From Clostridiaceae bacterium (GTDB lineage Bacteria > Bacillota > Clostridia > Saccharofermentanales > UBA5734): DNA of 20,611 bases. This document shows, piece after piece, positions 1 to 8,213 of the stretch. The notes beneath the pieces are model-generated. The model was not told the origin of the DNA. It did no database searches and was given only the letters and a program-made list of their open reading frames with translations. A program made the position numbers and the translations under genes. Within the stretch, counting starts at the first letter, position 1. Each line of letters starts with the position of its first letter. The stretch lies in assembly GCA_012727965.1 (NCBI GenBank), contig JAAYFZ010000026.1, positions 1-20,611 on the forward strand, read 5' to 3'.

Positions 1-12
1 AGGAGGCTACAC

Positions 13-1308
13 ATGAAGATTACGATCATTGGTGCTGGCAGCAGTTATACACCTGAGCTGATCGAGGGGTTGATAGCCCGTTGTGATTCTTTGCGCGTAG
101 ATGAGATCGCACTTGTAGATATCGAGTCTGGAAGATATAAGCTGGAGATCATTGAAGCTTTCAGCAAACGAATGATTACAAGGTCAGGGCTTGAAATCAG
201 GATCAGTTCAGGTATGGATCGCAAAGCAGCACTGACAGGTAGTTCATATGTTATTACACAGATCCGCGTTGGTGGACTTGCTGCCAGAGAAATCGATGAA
301 AAAATACCGACTGAATATGGTGTTCTTGGTCAGGAGACAACAGGTGCGGGCGGCATGGCAAAAGCGCTGCGAACGATACCTGTTATTCTGGATATAGCTC
401 ATGAGATGGAGGCGCTTTGCCCACAGGCATGGCTGATCAATTTTACAAATCCGTCAGGAATCGTGACTGAGGCGGTGCATAAATACTCTGATATTCACTG
501 TCTGGGTCTATGCAATGCCCCGATGAATATGCAAAGAACTTTGGCTGCAAACCTTAAGCTTGGTCCCGAAGATGTCGCTGTGAAATATATCGGTCTAAAT
601 CATCTCAGCTGGATCAGCAGGATATGGGTCAGAGGACAGGATCTCACCGATGAACTATTTGCACAGCAGAACTTCATCGATCAGGTTGCTTCGATCCTTG
701 GTGATGAACCTGTGAATAAGAAGATCGTTTCCGGCAACAAGCTGATTCCTTCATATTACCTTAAATACTTCTACCATCCTGCCAGACAGATTAGAGATGA
801 CAAGCAAGCGCTGGCCGATGGCAGTGGTACTAGAGCTGTCCAGGTAGAGCATGTGGAAAAAGAGTTGTTCGAACTATATGCACTTGAGACTACCGATACC
901 AAGCCAGAGCAATTGTCCAAGCGCGGTGGTGCCTGGTATTCCGAGGCTGCTCTCTCCTTGATCGAGAGCCTCGAGAGCACAACTGGCGGCATGCATATTG
1001 TTAATGTACTAAATCAGGGAGCAATCAGCGACTTACCAACGGCTTGTGTTGTCGAAACAAACTGCTTCGTAGATCGCAGCGGTGTCAGACCGCTTGCGGC
1101 AGGAGCTTTACCTGCTGAAATATCTGGATTTGTTCATACTATCAAAGGTTATGAACAGCTTGTGATTGAAGCTGCTGTAAGAGGAAGCCGTGATCATGCT
1201 CTGGCAGCAATGCTGCTTAATCCATTAATTGCGGATGCAGATATCGCACAGCCTCTTCTTGATGCATTGCTTGAAGCGCATAAATTATACCTGCCTGCCT
1301 TTTTTTAG
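13..1308 (+). CDS. GH4 family 6-phospho-beta-glucosidase-type glycosidase
   Basis: This is a cytoplasmic NAD+- and divalent-metal-dependent glycosidase of family GH4, which cleaves by a redox/elimination mechanism. The 431-aa length is normal for the family. A Rossmann start (IGAGSSYTPE, residues 6-15) binds NAD. NFTNPSG (143-149), the metal-site Cys167 in GLCNAP, and His197 in GLNHLSW are the GH4 core motifs, and Tyr248/Tyr249 in PSYYLKYF fit the catalytic tyrosine region. The signature after Cys is CNAP, closest to the CN(V/I)P of 6-phospho-beta-glucosidases, so a phosphorylated beta-disaccharide is the likely substrate. AGGAGG at 1-6 sets the ATG. A sugar kinase follows 32 bp downstream, and the operon probably begins upstream of the window. 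Family is certain; substrate is inferred. Confidence 0.88.
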   Translation: MKITIIGAGSSYTPELIEGLIARCDSLRVDEIALVDIESGRYKLEIIEAFSKRMITRSGLEIRISSGMDRKAALTGSSYVITQIRVGGLAAREIDEKIPTEYGVLGQETTGAGGMAKALRTIPVILDIAHEMEALCPQAWLINFTNPSGIVTEAVHKYSDIHCLGLCNAPMNMQRTLAANLKLGPEDVAVKYIGLNHLSWISRIWVRGQDLTDELFAQQNFIDQVASILGDEPVNKKIVSGNKLIPSYYLKYFYHPARQIRDDKQALADGSGTRAVQVEHVEKELFELYALETTDTKPEQLSKRGGAWYSEAALSLIESLESTTGGMHIVNVLNQGAISDLPTACVVETNCFVDRSGVRPLAAGALPAEISGFVHTIKGYEQLVIEAAVRGSRDHALAAMLLNPLIADADIAQPLLDALLEAHKLYLPAFF

Positions 1309-1340
1309 TCTGATATAAGTTGAGATGATAGGAGAATAAG

Positions 1341-2348
1341 ATGACTGCAATAGAAACCGGTACTCGAAAAATCATTGCTGCTATTGATGGCGGCGGTACT
1401 AAAACAAGACTTGTGATTGGCGATGACAGGGGTCAGCTTCTGGCAGATGTCACAGGTCCAGGCAGCAATCATCAAATATGCGGAGCTCAGGGAACACTTG
1501 CAGTCATAGGTGGTCTCTTCGCGGATGCTCTGCAGCAAGCGGGACTTAACAATAGTCAGATAAGCTATGCCGTGCTTGGTTTAGCTGGAGCCGATATGCC
1601 AGAAGATTTTGAAATGTTGAGAAAAATTCTGCAGCCGGCTTTTGCCAGTATAGATTTCGATGTGGTAAATGATTCCTGGATTATTATGCGAGGTGGTCTG
1701 CAGCGATCGGTTGGTGCTGTTTGTATTTGTGGTACAGGCACAAATGCTGCTGCCGAAAATGAGCAAGGCGACAAGGCAATACTAAGATCACTTGATTATA
1801 TGATTGGTAGTTACGGTGGTGGCGGCGATATAGCTGCCGAGGCGCTGCATTATGCATTTAGGGCAGATGAAAAAACCGGTGATCCGACACGTCTGACACA
1901 GGAATTACCGCTGCTGTTTGGTGTGAACAGTCTTAATGAAATTATTCCCTGGATCTACCCAAAATTATCTGAACAAGCCATCAATAAGATGCGTAACATC
2001 TCTGAGATCGTATTCAGGCTGGCTAATGAGGGGGATCAGGTATGCCAGGATATTCTAATCGATATGGGCAGAGTGCTTGGCAGGATGACTGCGGGTGTAA
2101 TTGAGAGAACAGGCCAGAGTGATCAGTGCGTTCCGGTGGTTATGGGTGGCAGAGTCTTAACAGGTGATTCACCGTTGATTCGTGATGCACTTATACTTGA
2201 ACTGCATAGAAGAGTTCCAAGGGCGGAAATCATCAAATCATGGCTGCCGCCAGTTGCCGGTGCCTGGTTGATGGCGCTAGACAGAATACAAGCTTATGAA
2301 GCAAATGAAACTCAACTAGTTGAAAATATAGAAGCTGCTTTTGCCTGA
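1341..2348 (+). CDS. BadF/BadG-family sugar kinase (N-acetylglucosamine kinase-like)
   Basis: This is an ATP-dependent kinase of the BadF/BcrA ATPase superfamily (ASKHA fold), closest in style to N-acetylglucosamine kinases. The phosphate-1 loop DGGGTKT lies at residues 16-22, LGLAGAD at 79-85, the probable catalytic Asp111 in VVNDSW, the phosphate-2 loop CGTGTN at 130-135, and the adenosine-side GGRV at 269-272. The 335-aa length is usual. AGGAG at 1331-1335 precedes the ATG. It follows the GH4 gene in the same operon, so it may phosphorylate the sugar released by GH4 or, alternatively, the intact disaccharide to make the GH4 substrate. The stop lies 2 bp from the stop of the convergent diguanylate cyclase. 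Family is confident; the sugar is unknown. Confidence 0.85.
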   Translation: MTAIETGTRKIIAAIDGGGTKTRLVIGDDRGQLLADVTGPGSNHQICGAQGTLAVIGGLFADALQQAGLNNSQISYAVLGLAGADMPEDFEMLRKILQPAFASIDFDVVNDSWIIMRGGLQRSVGAVCICGTGTNAAAENEQGDKAILRSLDYMIGSYGGGGDIAAEALHYAFRADEKTGDPTRLTQELPLLFGVNSLNEIIPWIYPKLSEQAINKMRNISEIVFRLANEGDQVCQDILIDMGRVLGRMTAGVIERTGQSDQCVPVVMGGRVLTGDSPLIRDALILELHRRVPRAEIIKSWLPPVAGAWLMALDRIQAYEANETQLVENIEAAFA

Positions 2349-2350
2349 AT

Positions 2351-3364
2351 TCAAGCCTTCTCAAGAAAAGGTCTGGCACCATAGCTGCTCTGTCTAGAAC
2401 CTTCTGATAGTGCTTTTCTGGCATCTGTTTCATTGATCTCACTATAGAAGAGAACCTGGCTCTTACCTTTCATTTTTGCTTGATACATAGCAATATCAGC
2501 GCGCTTAAGCAATTCTTCTGAGGTTATACCGTCATCTGGATAAGCCGAAGCGCCGACGCTTACTGTTGCGCGGATATCATTGTCTTCAATCGTATATGGC
2601 TGCAGAGCGCGTCCGTGAATTGCCTTAAGACATGATTTGATACGGCTGTCCTCAACATCATTCCTAATAATCAGTCCGAGCTCGTCACCGCCTAGCCTGC
2701 CTATAATGTCCGATACATGCAGCTCGCTTTTTATTCTTGCTGCCAGTTCCTGCAGTACATGGTCACCGGCATGATGACCGAGCGTATCATTAACGAGTTT
2801 GAAATCATCGATATCAATAAATACGATATAGAGCTTGCGGTCATGCTCAGAGCTGAACTTGAGCTGCTGATTAAGCTCATTGATGAAGGATTTACGGTTA
2901 AGCACGCCTGTAAGTCCGTCATAGTAAGCCAATTCTCTGAGCTCACTTTCCTGACTTCGCAGAATACTGACCTGGTCCTTGATTCTTCGTTTATAGGTTC
3001 CAATCAGGAGAACAATTATCATAACACCAATATAAGATAATATTCCTGGTACAGAGTCGATTGATTTACTTCTAAATACATACATCAGCGAGCTGAATAA
3101 ACTGAGAAAATTCAGACAGAGCGCCAATATAAAAAATTTCTTGCCTCCCATCAGCACGAGGCTGACAGCAATCAGCATTTGCAGCTGCGTAACTACACCA
3201 TTGGCAATTGAACAAGGAATCTCAAGTCCGAATATTTGATGCGGCTCTAACTGTTGTGCATGTTGCTGAAGCCACAATGCTAAATACAAATATACAAGGG
3301 CACCAGCTATCATGATTATGATTTGTATAATCGGCTTATTGAGCCAGCGATTTTTATCTAACAT
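2351..3364 (-). CDS. Membrane-bound diguanylate cyclase (GGDEF)
   Basis: This protein is predicted to make cyclic di-GMP from two GTP at the membrane. Residues 11-125 hold about four hydrophobic helices (roughly 11-32, 53-72, 76-97, 107-125) with the sequence VTQLQMLIAV near residue 58 and VPGIL near 105. A short linker leads to a GGDEF domain from about residue 145 (ELAYYDGLTGVLNR), with IDIDDFKLVNDTLGH (183-197) and the active site GGDEL at 225-229. The product-inhibition site RxxD, five residues before GGDEF, reads HVSD (216-219), so its arginine is missing. AGGAG at 3371-3375 gives a good start. The N-terminal region resembles that of the other cyclase at 8396-9427. It is convergent with the kinase gene. 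The input signal is unknown. Confidence 0.88.
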   Translation of the reverse strand: MLDKNRWLNKPIIQIIIMIAGALVYLYLALWLQQHAQQLEPHQIFGLEIPCSIANGVVTQLQMLIAVSLVLMGGKKFFILALCLNFLSLFSSLMYVFRSKSIDSVPGILSYIGVMIIVLLIGTYKRRIKDQVSILRSQESELRELAYYDGLTGVLNRKSFINELNQQLKFSSEHDRKLYIVFIDIDDFKLVNDTLGHHAGDHVLQELAARIKSELHVSDIIGRLGGDELGLIIRNDVEDSRIKSCLKAIHGRALQPYTIEDNDIRATVSVGASAYPDDGITSEELLKRADIAMYQAKMKGKSQVLFYSEINETDARKALSEGSRQSSYGARPFLEKA

Positions 3365-3410
3365 TTTCCGCTCCTAATCAAACCGTGTTTTACTATTCGT
3401 TCTATTTAGG

Positions 3411-3426
3411 GCAGTTTTGTAACTGC
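3411..3426. promoter_or_regulatory. Inverted repeat, possible operator of the diguanylate cyclase gene
   Basis: The sequence GCAGTT-TTGT-AACTGC is a perfect 6-bp inverted repeat with a 4-nt centre. It lies about 47 bp upstream of the minus-strand cyclase start. A minus-strand CATAAT at 3430-3435 would place the transcription start inside the repeat, a classic repressor position. The repeat is short, so chance remains possible. Confidence 0.25.
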
Positions 3427-3690
3427 AGAATTATGACAAATACCAATGCTATAAAATATTTTTAATAATAATATTCATTATACATCCAATCAATATGTCA
3501 TTGATAGTCAACAAGCTCGATTTAGTCAGTATTTAACAATTATGTGCCTGTAAATTGATTAAAAAGATAACGGATATCGATATAGAATAACATCTATAAA
3601 TAATCGCGAATACAGCACTATATGAAGATTAATGCATAAAACCACTGCTCCAGCGGATGTAGTTATGATAAAATGTGAATATTGTTTTTA

Positions 3691-3715
3691 CTGACTGCAT
3701 AAAAAGCAGAATCAG
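3691..3715 (+). promoter_or_regulatory. Small stem-loop in the trpB-like leader
   Basis: CTGACTGC (3691-3698) can pair with GCAG (3706-3709) and TCAG (3712-3715) across a 2-nt bulge. A second small hairpin, CAGC/GCTG, follows at 3723-3734. There is no U-tract, no T-box consensus and no run of Trp codons, so known Trp attenuation is not supported. The region may simply be structured 5' leader. Confidence 0.25.
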
Positions 3716-3767
3716 AGCCTTGCAGCATAAGCTGTTCAATCTGAGCAGTGATGAAGAAAGGAAGTTT

Positions 3768-4994
3768 ATGGCTATGATGAAACAGGACATTGATTTTTCA
3801 GTTTATCGCAAAAATTATCCGAATAAAGATGGATTCTTCGGTAAGTATGGAGGATCGTTTATTCCACCGCAGCTAGTGGATGAGTTTAAGAATATCTATA
3901 CAGCCTATGAGACAATATGTCAGAGTTCCAAGTTTATAAGTGAGCTCAGACGTATCCGCAAGGAATTTCAGGGCCGACCAACACCAACATATCATTGTGA
4001 GAGGCTGTCAAATTCAATCAGCAATACTCAGATCTATCTCAAGCGTGAAGATCTGAACCATACTGGTGCTCATAAGCTTAATCATTGTATGGGTGAAGGT
4101 CTATTGGCAAAATATCTAGGTAAGAAGAAACTGATTGCCGAAACGGGCGCAGGACAGCATGGTGTTGCTCTGGCAACCGCAGCAGCCTTTTTCGGATTAA
4201 AATGTGACATATATATGGGCGAAGTCGATATCGCCAAACAGGCGCCTAATGTTGCACGCATGAAGCTTCTGGGTGCAAAAGTCGTCCCGGTAAGTCATGG
4301 CCTCATGACATTAAAAGAAGCTGTAGACGCTGCTTTTGAAGCTTATATGAATGAATATGATGAGGCAATCTACTGTATAGGTTCAGTTGTCGGACCTCAT
4401 CCTTTTCCCTTGATGGTGAGAGACTTCCAGTCTGTTGTAGGCATCGAGGCGAGAGAACAATTTCTCGAGATGACCGGTAATTTCCCTGATGCAGTTGTGG
4501 CTTGTGTCGGCGGCGGTTCAAATGCTGCTGGTATACTAACTCCGTTTTTGGCCGATCCTGTTAAGCTCTACGGTGTAGAACCAATGGGCCGGGGAACGAA
4601 AAAGGGAGATCATGCAGCTAGCCTGACCTATGGCACAGAAGGTGTAATGCATGGCTTCAACTCTATCATGCTGCAGAATGAAAAGGGCGAACCCGATCCG
4701 GTATATTCAATAGCGAGTGGTCTTGACTATCCATCAGTAGGCCCTGAGCATGCTTTTCTTAGAGAGCTGGGACGTGTTGAATATGGTTCAGCCACAGATG
4801 AAGAAGCTGTTGATGCCTTCTTCACACTATCACGTCTTGAGGGCGTAATACCGGCACTGGAGAGTGCCCATGCTGTTGCTTATGCCATGAAGCTGGCTGT
4901 TGAAATGGGATCAGGCTCAATTCTGGTCAATTGCTCCGGCAGAGGAGACAAGGATCTTGACTATGTTCTAGAACATTATGGGGATAGGTTATAA
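3768..4994 (+). CDS. trpB: Stand-alone tryptophan synthase beta chain (TrpB-like, PLP-dependent)
   Basis: This PLP enzyme is predicted to condense indole with L-serine to form tryptophan. Numbering from the ATG at 3768 (408 aa, normal TrpB length): GKYGGSFIPP at 25-34, the PLP lysine Lys103 in HTGAHK, the catalytic glutamate Glu125 in AETGAGQHG, the phosphate-binding GGGSN at 248-252, Asp320 in GLDYPSVGP, and Ser390 in NCSGRGDKD. The usual HKINN is HKLNH here, a variant of the PLP loop. The frame is open to a GTG at 3675, but AAGGAAG at 3758-3764 points to the ATG at 3768 (or 3774), and conserved TrpB sequence starts just after it. No trpA or other trp gene is nearby. The next gene, a rhomboid-like protein, is 14 bp away and probably co-transcribed. 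Confidence 0.88.
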   Translation: MAMMKQDIDFSVYRKNYPNKDGFFGKYGGSFIPPQLVDEFKNIYTAYETICQSSKFISELRRIRKEFQGRPTPTYHCERLSNSISNTQIYLKREDLNHTGAHKLNHCMGEGLLAKYLGKKKLIAETGAGQHGVALATAAAFFGLKCDIYMGEVDIAKQAPNVARMKLLGAKVVPVSHGLMTLKEAVDAAFEAYMNEYDEAIYCIGSVVGPHPFPLMVRDFQSVVGIEAREQFLEMTGNFPDAVVACVGGGSNAAGILTPFLADPVKLYGVEPMGRGTKKGDHAASLTYGTEGVMHGFNSIMLQNEKGEPDPVYSIASGLDYPSVGPEHAFLRELGRVEYGSATDEEAVDAFFTLSRLEGVIPALESAHAVAYAMKLAVEMGSGSILVNCSGRGDKDLDYVLEHYGDRL

Positions 4995-5008
4995 ATAAAA
5001 GGTGATGT

Positions 5009-5647
5009 ATGAATAACTGGATCGACAAAGCTTCAAGAAGGATCAGCAAAATTGCCGTCCCAAGCTTGATGAAATATATCGTCATAACAATGGGCGCAGT
5101 TTATGTTCTGGATATGATATTTCAGAATCTGTTAAGCAGCCTGCTTGTATTCAATTTGCCGGCAATCATGTCCGGACAGGTCTGGCGTGTCATAACGTTC
5201 ATTTTCCTGCCGATAAATAGCAGTCCGATCTTCATTATTTTTGCTCTTTATTTCTATTATATGATCGGTGAAGCGCTCGAAAGCTCCTGGGGCTACGCGA
5301 AGTTCAACTTGTTTTATATTGTCGGCATAATAGGGACGATTCTGGCTGGCCTGCTGACAGGTTTTGCCACCAACCACTTCCTGAATATGTCTTTGTTCTT
5401 TGCTTTTGCCATTCTCTATCCGGAATTCGAAGTCAGACTGTTTTTCATTCTGCCGATCAAGGTAAAATGGCTGGCTTATGTTAACGCTGCTTATTTCCTC
5501 TTTCAGTTTATTTTCTCCACTTGGCCTCAGCGTATAGCCCTGCTGATTTCAGTTGCCAATATCATCCTCTTTTTCCATGGGGATGTAATAAGAAGGATCA
5601 AAAATAACAAACGACAGCGCGAGTGGCGTCGCCAATTCAAACGCTAA
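5009..5647 (+). CDS. Rhomboid-fold integral membrane protein, probably non-proteolytic
   Basis: This 212-aa protein has about six hydrophobic segments and rhomboid-like landmarks: SGQVWRVITFIFLP (55-68) matches the GxxWR stretch after the first helix, and YYMIGEALESSWGYAKF (83-99) matches the second-helix region. The catalytic GxSG of rhomboid proteases is not present; the equivalent region reads NMSLFFAFA (126-134), with Ser128 but no following glycine. A histidine sits late in the last helix (His190 in FFHGD). The C terminus is very basic (RRIKNNKRQREWRRQFKR) and should be cytoplasmic. It is therefore either a pseudoprotease or a divergent protease. AGGTGAT just upstream sets the ATG. It follows trpB closely, with no obvious functional link. 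Confidence 0.65.
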   Translation: MNNWIDKASRRISKIAVPSLMKYIVITMGAVYVLDMIFQNLLSSLLVFNLPAIMSGQVWRVITFIFLPINSSPIFIIFALYFYYMIGEALESSWGYAKFNLFYIVGIIGTILAGLLTGFATNHFLNMSLFFAFAILYPEFEVRLFFILPIKVKWLAYVNAAYFLFQFIFSTWPQRIALLISVANIILFFHGDVIRRIKNNKRQREWRRQFKR

Positions 5648-5664
5648 ATTGGATATCTGCGTTT
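5639..5664 (+). terminator. Possible intrinsic terminator after the rhomboid-like gene
   Basis: AAACGC (5639-5644) pairs with GCGTTT (5659-5664) across a 14-nt loop and is followed by a T-rich run (TTTAGTTTTT). The stem is only 6 bp and begins within the last codons of the gene. The T-run lies on the plus-strand side only, so it would serve the trpB/rhomboid transcript rather than GH3. Confidence 0.35.
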
Positions 5665-5680
5665 TTAGTTTTTGCAGCTT

Positions 5681-8176
5681 CTAGATTTCAAACATCTCTG
5701 CTGAAACTTCCTGAGCGATGCTGCTGTTTAGTATTGAACGAACAATATTGGCACAGCAGCGCCTGAGATCATCGATGTCCAGGTTGCCGGTACGAATAGC
5801 TTTTTTGATGTCCTTCTTATCAAAAGGCATGCCTGCCATGATCATATCATTGCCGGCTGCTATCGCTTTTGCCGCTGAGGCTTTGCCTTTTCCAGTTGAC
5901 ATCCAGTCGGTCATGACAACGCCGTCGAAGCCCCATTCATTGCGCAGCACCTTCGTACATGCATCGTATGATTCTGGAGCGTACACTCCATTTATGCGGT
6001 TATAGCTAGTCATAACGGATGCGGCTCCGGCTTCCTGAACAGCGATTTTGAAGCCTTTCAGATAGATTTCGCGCAATGTCCGCTCATGCACATTACTTGA
6101 GACCTGATTACGATTATCTTCCTGATTATTGCACAGAAAATGCTTGATCGTTGTGTACAAGCCCTCTTGCAGCTGTACGCCGCGGACTATGGCGGCAGCG
6201 CTTTTTCCGCTTAGCAGGGGATCTTCGGTAAAATATTCGAAGTTGCGCCCGCAGAGCGGATTGCGTTGGATATTCATTGCCGGTGCCAGCCAGTAGGTCA
6301 CACCATATTCCTGCATTTCTCTGCCAATAGCCTGTCCCACTTGCTCGAGCAGCAATGTATTCCAGCTCTGTGCCAATGCAGTACCAACGGGAAAAGCCGT
6401 CGCATATTGGTAGACAGGTTTTGTCTTCTTCCTGTCAGCTGTCATCAGCCGCTTGATTATTTTCGGAAAAGTTTCGAAAAATGACAGCGGCATGGTATAT
6501 GGCTTGGTGTTTCCAGCTTTCAGAACACCGGCTTCCCGTGCCAGGCGCAGACCGGCAGGTCCGTCGCAAAGAGCAACATTGATTAGACCTTTTTTGTAGA
6601 GCTTCGAAGTTGTATTACCAACAGAGCCAGGCACATCTATGCGGTTTTTGGCAAAAAACATACCTGCACCTACAACTACATCTACCATGTCCGGGACTGT
6701 CAGCTTATTCATGATCGCGTCAACAAGCTCATCCTGATAGATCTCAGGCTTGGCGTATTGATGTTTGGCTGTTTTGATCTCACTGTTGTTTAGCTGCATA
6801 CGAATAATATTATCACTGAAAACCTTCTGAGAAATTTCTGTATTCTTGTCAGGCTTAAGCTCATCAAATTGGCTGCCTATCGGTAAAATGTGATCATGTT
6901 TGGAAACCGTCGCAAGACCTTCAAGGCTCACAGCTGCAACTACACAATTGTCTCTTGAAGAATGACCTATACTGATCTCATATTCTCCAGGTTCAAGTAT
7001 AAAAGCAGCATCTTCTTCGTCAAATGCAGCCAGATCACAGAGATCGAAGCTGATATTTAGTTTTTCGGATTTGCCGGGAGCAAGCTCGCCTGTCTTACCA
7101 TAAGCTGCCAGTTGCTGTGCTTCTCGGTGCAGTTTCCCCGATGGGCAGGCCACATAGACCTGGATGATCTCCTTCGAGCTGTAATCACCTTGATTTTCCA
7201 CTTCGATTTCCAGTGTCACGCGGCTGGTGTCATTTACCGCACTCAGAAGTTTTATTTCAGTCTTGGTATAGCTCAGACCATGTCCGAAGCAGTAACGAGG
7301 CTCGATCTGGAAACTGTCGAAATAGCGATAACCAACATAAATTCCTTCACGATAATATTCGTTTGAGACCTCTCCATTTAGATAACTGTACTCCATAGCA
7401 TAAGGGATATCCTCGTATTTCACTGGCCAGGTTGAGGTCAGGCGTCCAGAGGGACTTACCTGTCCGGACAAGACTGCAGCCAGAGCGCTGCCGCCTTCCA
7501 TACCGAGCTGGCAGAAATAAACGATCGCGCCGATTCCCTCGATTCCATCAAGAGCTGACAGGTCAAGCGAGCTGCCAGTGTTGATTACCAGAATTGTTTT
7601 GCTATATAGTTCTGTCAGCCTTCTGATATGAGCAACTTCTTCAGCTGCCGGCTCATTCTCGCCCCGCTCGATACGTCGGTCAAGCCCCTCGCCAGCTTGG
7701 CGTGATATTACATAAATAGCTGTATCTGTTGAGCTGCTCTGACGATCAATTTCTGTGATCTCCCTGCCAAAAGGCGGCATAAACTGTTCGCCCATCGCAT
7801 TCATAATGTTTTTTATGGAGAGCGTACGAGTCTTCCTGGCTATCTCTTTTTTGAAATCTTCAAGCTTCTGTAAATAATGCTGCTTCTGGTCATCAAGCCA
7901 GGAGGTGCTTGTGATCGTGAAACCAGCAGCTTGAAGTCCATCTGCGATCGAAACATCATATCTCTCATTGACCTCACCTGAACCGGTACCGCCCTTGATC
8001 GTGAAATAGGCACCGGTACCATAAAGCGCAACCGGACCTGGCTGAATCGGCAGAGTATTCTCCTTGTTTTCCAGCAGGACTATACCCTCAATGGCAGCAT
8101 CCAGAGCTATTTTGCGGTGGTCTCTCTCTCTTGCGGTCTCGGTATTAGCTGATGAGGCCTTCGTATAATATTTCAT
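5681..8176 (-). CDS. GH3 beta-glycosidase with reversed catalytic domain order
   Basis: This is a cytoplasmic beta-glucosidase/beta-xylosidase of family GH3, 831 aa, with no signal peptide. The order is unusual: the (alpha/beta)6 GH3-C-type domain comes first (about 25-300, with AGEGLDRR at 161-168 carrying the likely acid/base Glu163), then a fibronectin-III-like domain (about 310-418), a linker, and the (alpha/beta)8 barrel last (about 480-815). The barrel has CDGPAGLR (537-544), GRNFEYFTEDP (643-653), KHF (678-680) and the nucleophile Asp757 in GFDGVVMTDW. This swapped order is known from some Ruminococcus and Butyrivibrio GH3 enzymes. GGAGGG lies 9 nt before the ATG. It is monocistronic, divergent from the second cyclase and convergent with the rhomboid gene. 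Exact sugar specificity is not readable. Confidence 0.9.
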   Translation of the reverse strand: MKYYTKASSANTETARERDHRKIALDAAIEGIVLLENKENTLPIQPGPVALYGTGAYFTIKGGTGSGEVNERYDVSIADGLQAAGFTITSTSWLDDQKQHYLQKLEDFKKEIARKTRTLSIKNIMNAMGEQFMPPFGREITEIDRQSSSTDTAIYVISRQAGEGLDRRIERGENEPAAEEVAHIRRLTELYSKTILVINTGSSLDLSALDGIEGIGAIVYFCQLGMEGGSALAAVLSGQVSPSGRLTSTWPVKYEDIPYAMEYSYLNGEVSNEYYREGIYVGYRYFDSFQIEPRYCFGHGLSYTKTEIKLLSAVNDTSRVTLEIEVENQGDYSSKEIIQVYVACPSGKLHREAQQLAAYGKTGELAPGKSEKLNISFDLCDLAAFDEEDAAFILEPGEYEISIGHSSRDNCVVAAVSLEGLATVSKHDHILPIGSQFDELKPDKNTEISQKVFSDNIIRMQLNNSEIKTAKHQYAKPEIYQDELVDAIMNKLTVPDMVDVVVGAGMFFAKNRIDVPGSVGNTTSKLYKKGLINVALCDGPAGLRLAREAGVLKAGNTKPYTMPLSFFETFPKIIKRLMTADRKKTKPVYQYATAFPVGTALAQSWNTLLLEQVGQAIGREMQEYGVTYWLAPAMNIQRNPLCGRNFEYFTEDPLLSGKSAAAIVRGVQLQEGLYTTIKHFLCNNQEDNRNQVSSNVHERTLREIYLKGFKIAVQEAGAASVMTSYNRINGVYAPESYDACTKVLRNEWGFDGVVMTDWMSTGKGKASAAKAIAAGNDMIMAGMPFDKKDIKKAIRTGNLDIDDLRRCCANIVRSILNSSIAQEVSAEMFEI

Positions 8177-8213
8177 AGCAGCAGTCCCTCCAGGTATAAA
8201 TCATTATTTATCT

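Larger units (their letters stand above)
3365..3767. other. AT-rich intergenic region between divergent diguanylate cyclase and trpB-like genes
   Basis: No convincing gene lies in this 403-bp stretch. It should carry the promoters of both flanking genes, but I see no strong -35/-10 pair. A CATAAT at 3430-3435 on the minus strand and TATGAT at 3664-3669 on the plus strand are weak -10 candidates. It contains a 6-bp inverted repeat (3411-3426), a perfect 10-bp palindrome ATATCGATAT (3574-3583), and small hairpins in the trpB leader (3691-3734). A longer trpB frame opens at a GTG at 3675, but it has no ribosome binding site there. Confidence 0.6.

Noticed and set aside
2717..3040. An open frame antisense to the diguanylate cyclase
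   Set aside because: It lies wholly inside the GGDEF coding region, has no ribosome binding site and resembles no protein; it is a shadow of the real gene.
3673..3678. A start-stop codon pair (ATG TGA) in the trpB leader
   Set aside because: It has no ribosome binding site and such hexamers arise by chance in AT-rich DNA.
3675..3767. A 31-residue N-terminal extension of TrpB from a GTG at 3675
   Set aside because: There is no ribosome binding site at 3675, conserved TrpB sequence begins after 3768, and a good AAGGAAG precedes the ATG at 3768.
3676..3767. T-box or Trp leader-peptide attenuator before trpB
   Set aside because: No T-box consensus, no Trp codon run and no terminator/antiterminator pair with a U-tract are visible.
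7112..7366. An open frame antisense to the GH3 gene
   Set aside because: It is embedded in well-conserved GH3 coding sequence and has no supporting signals.
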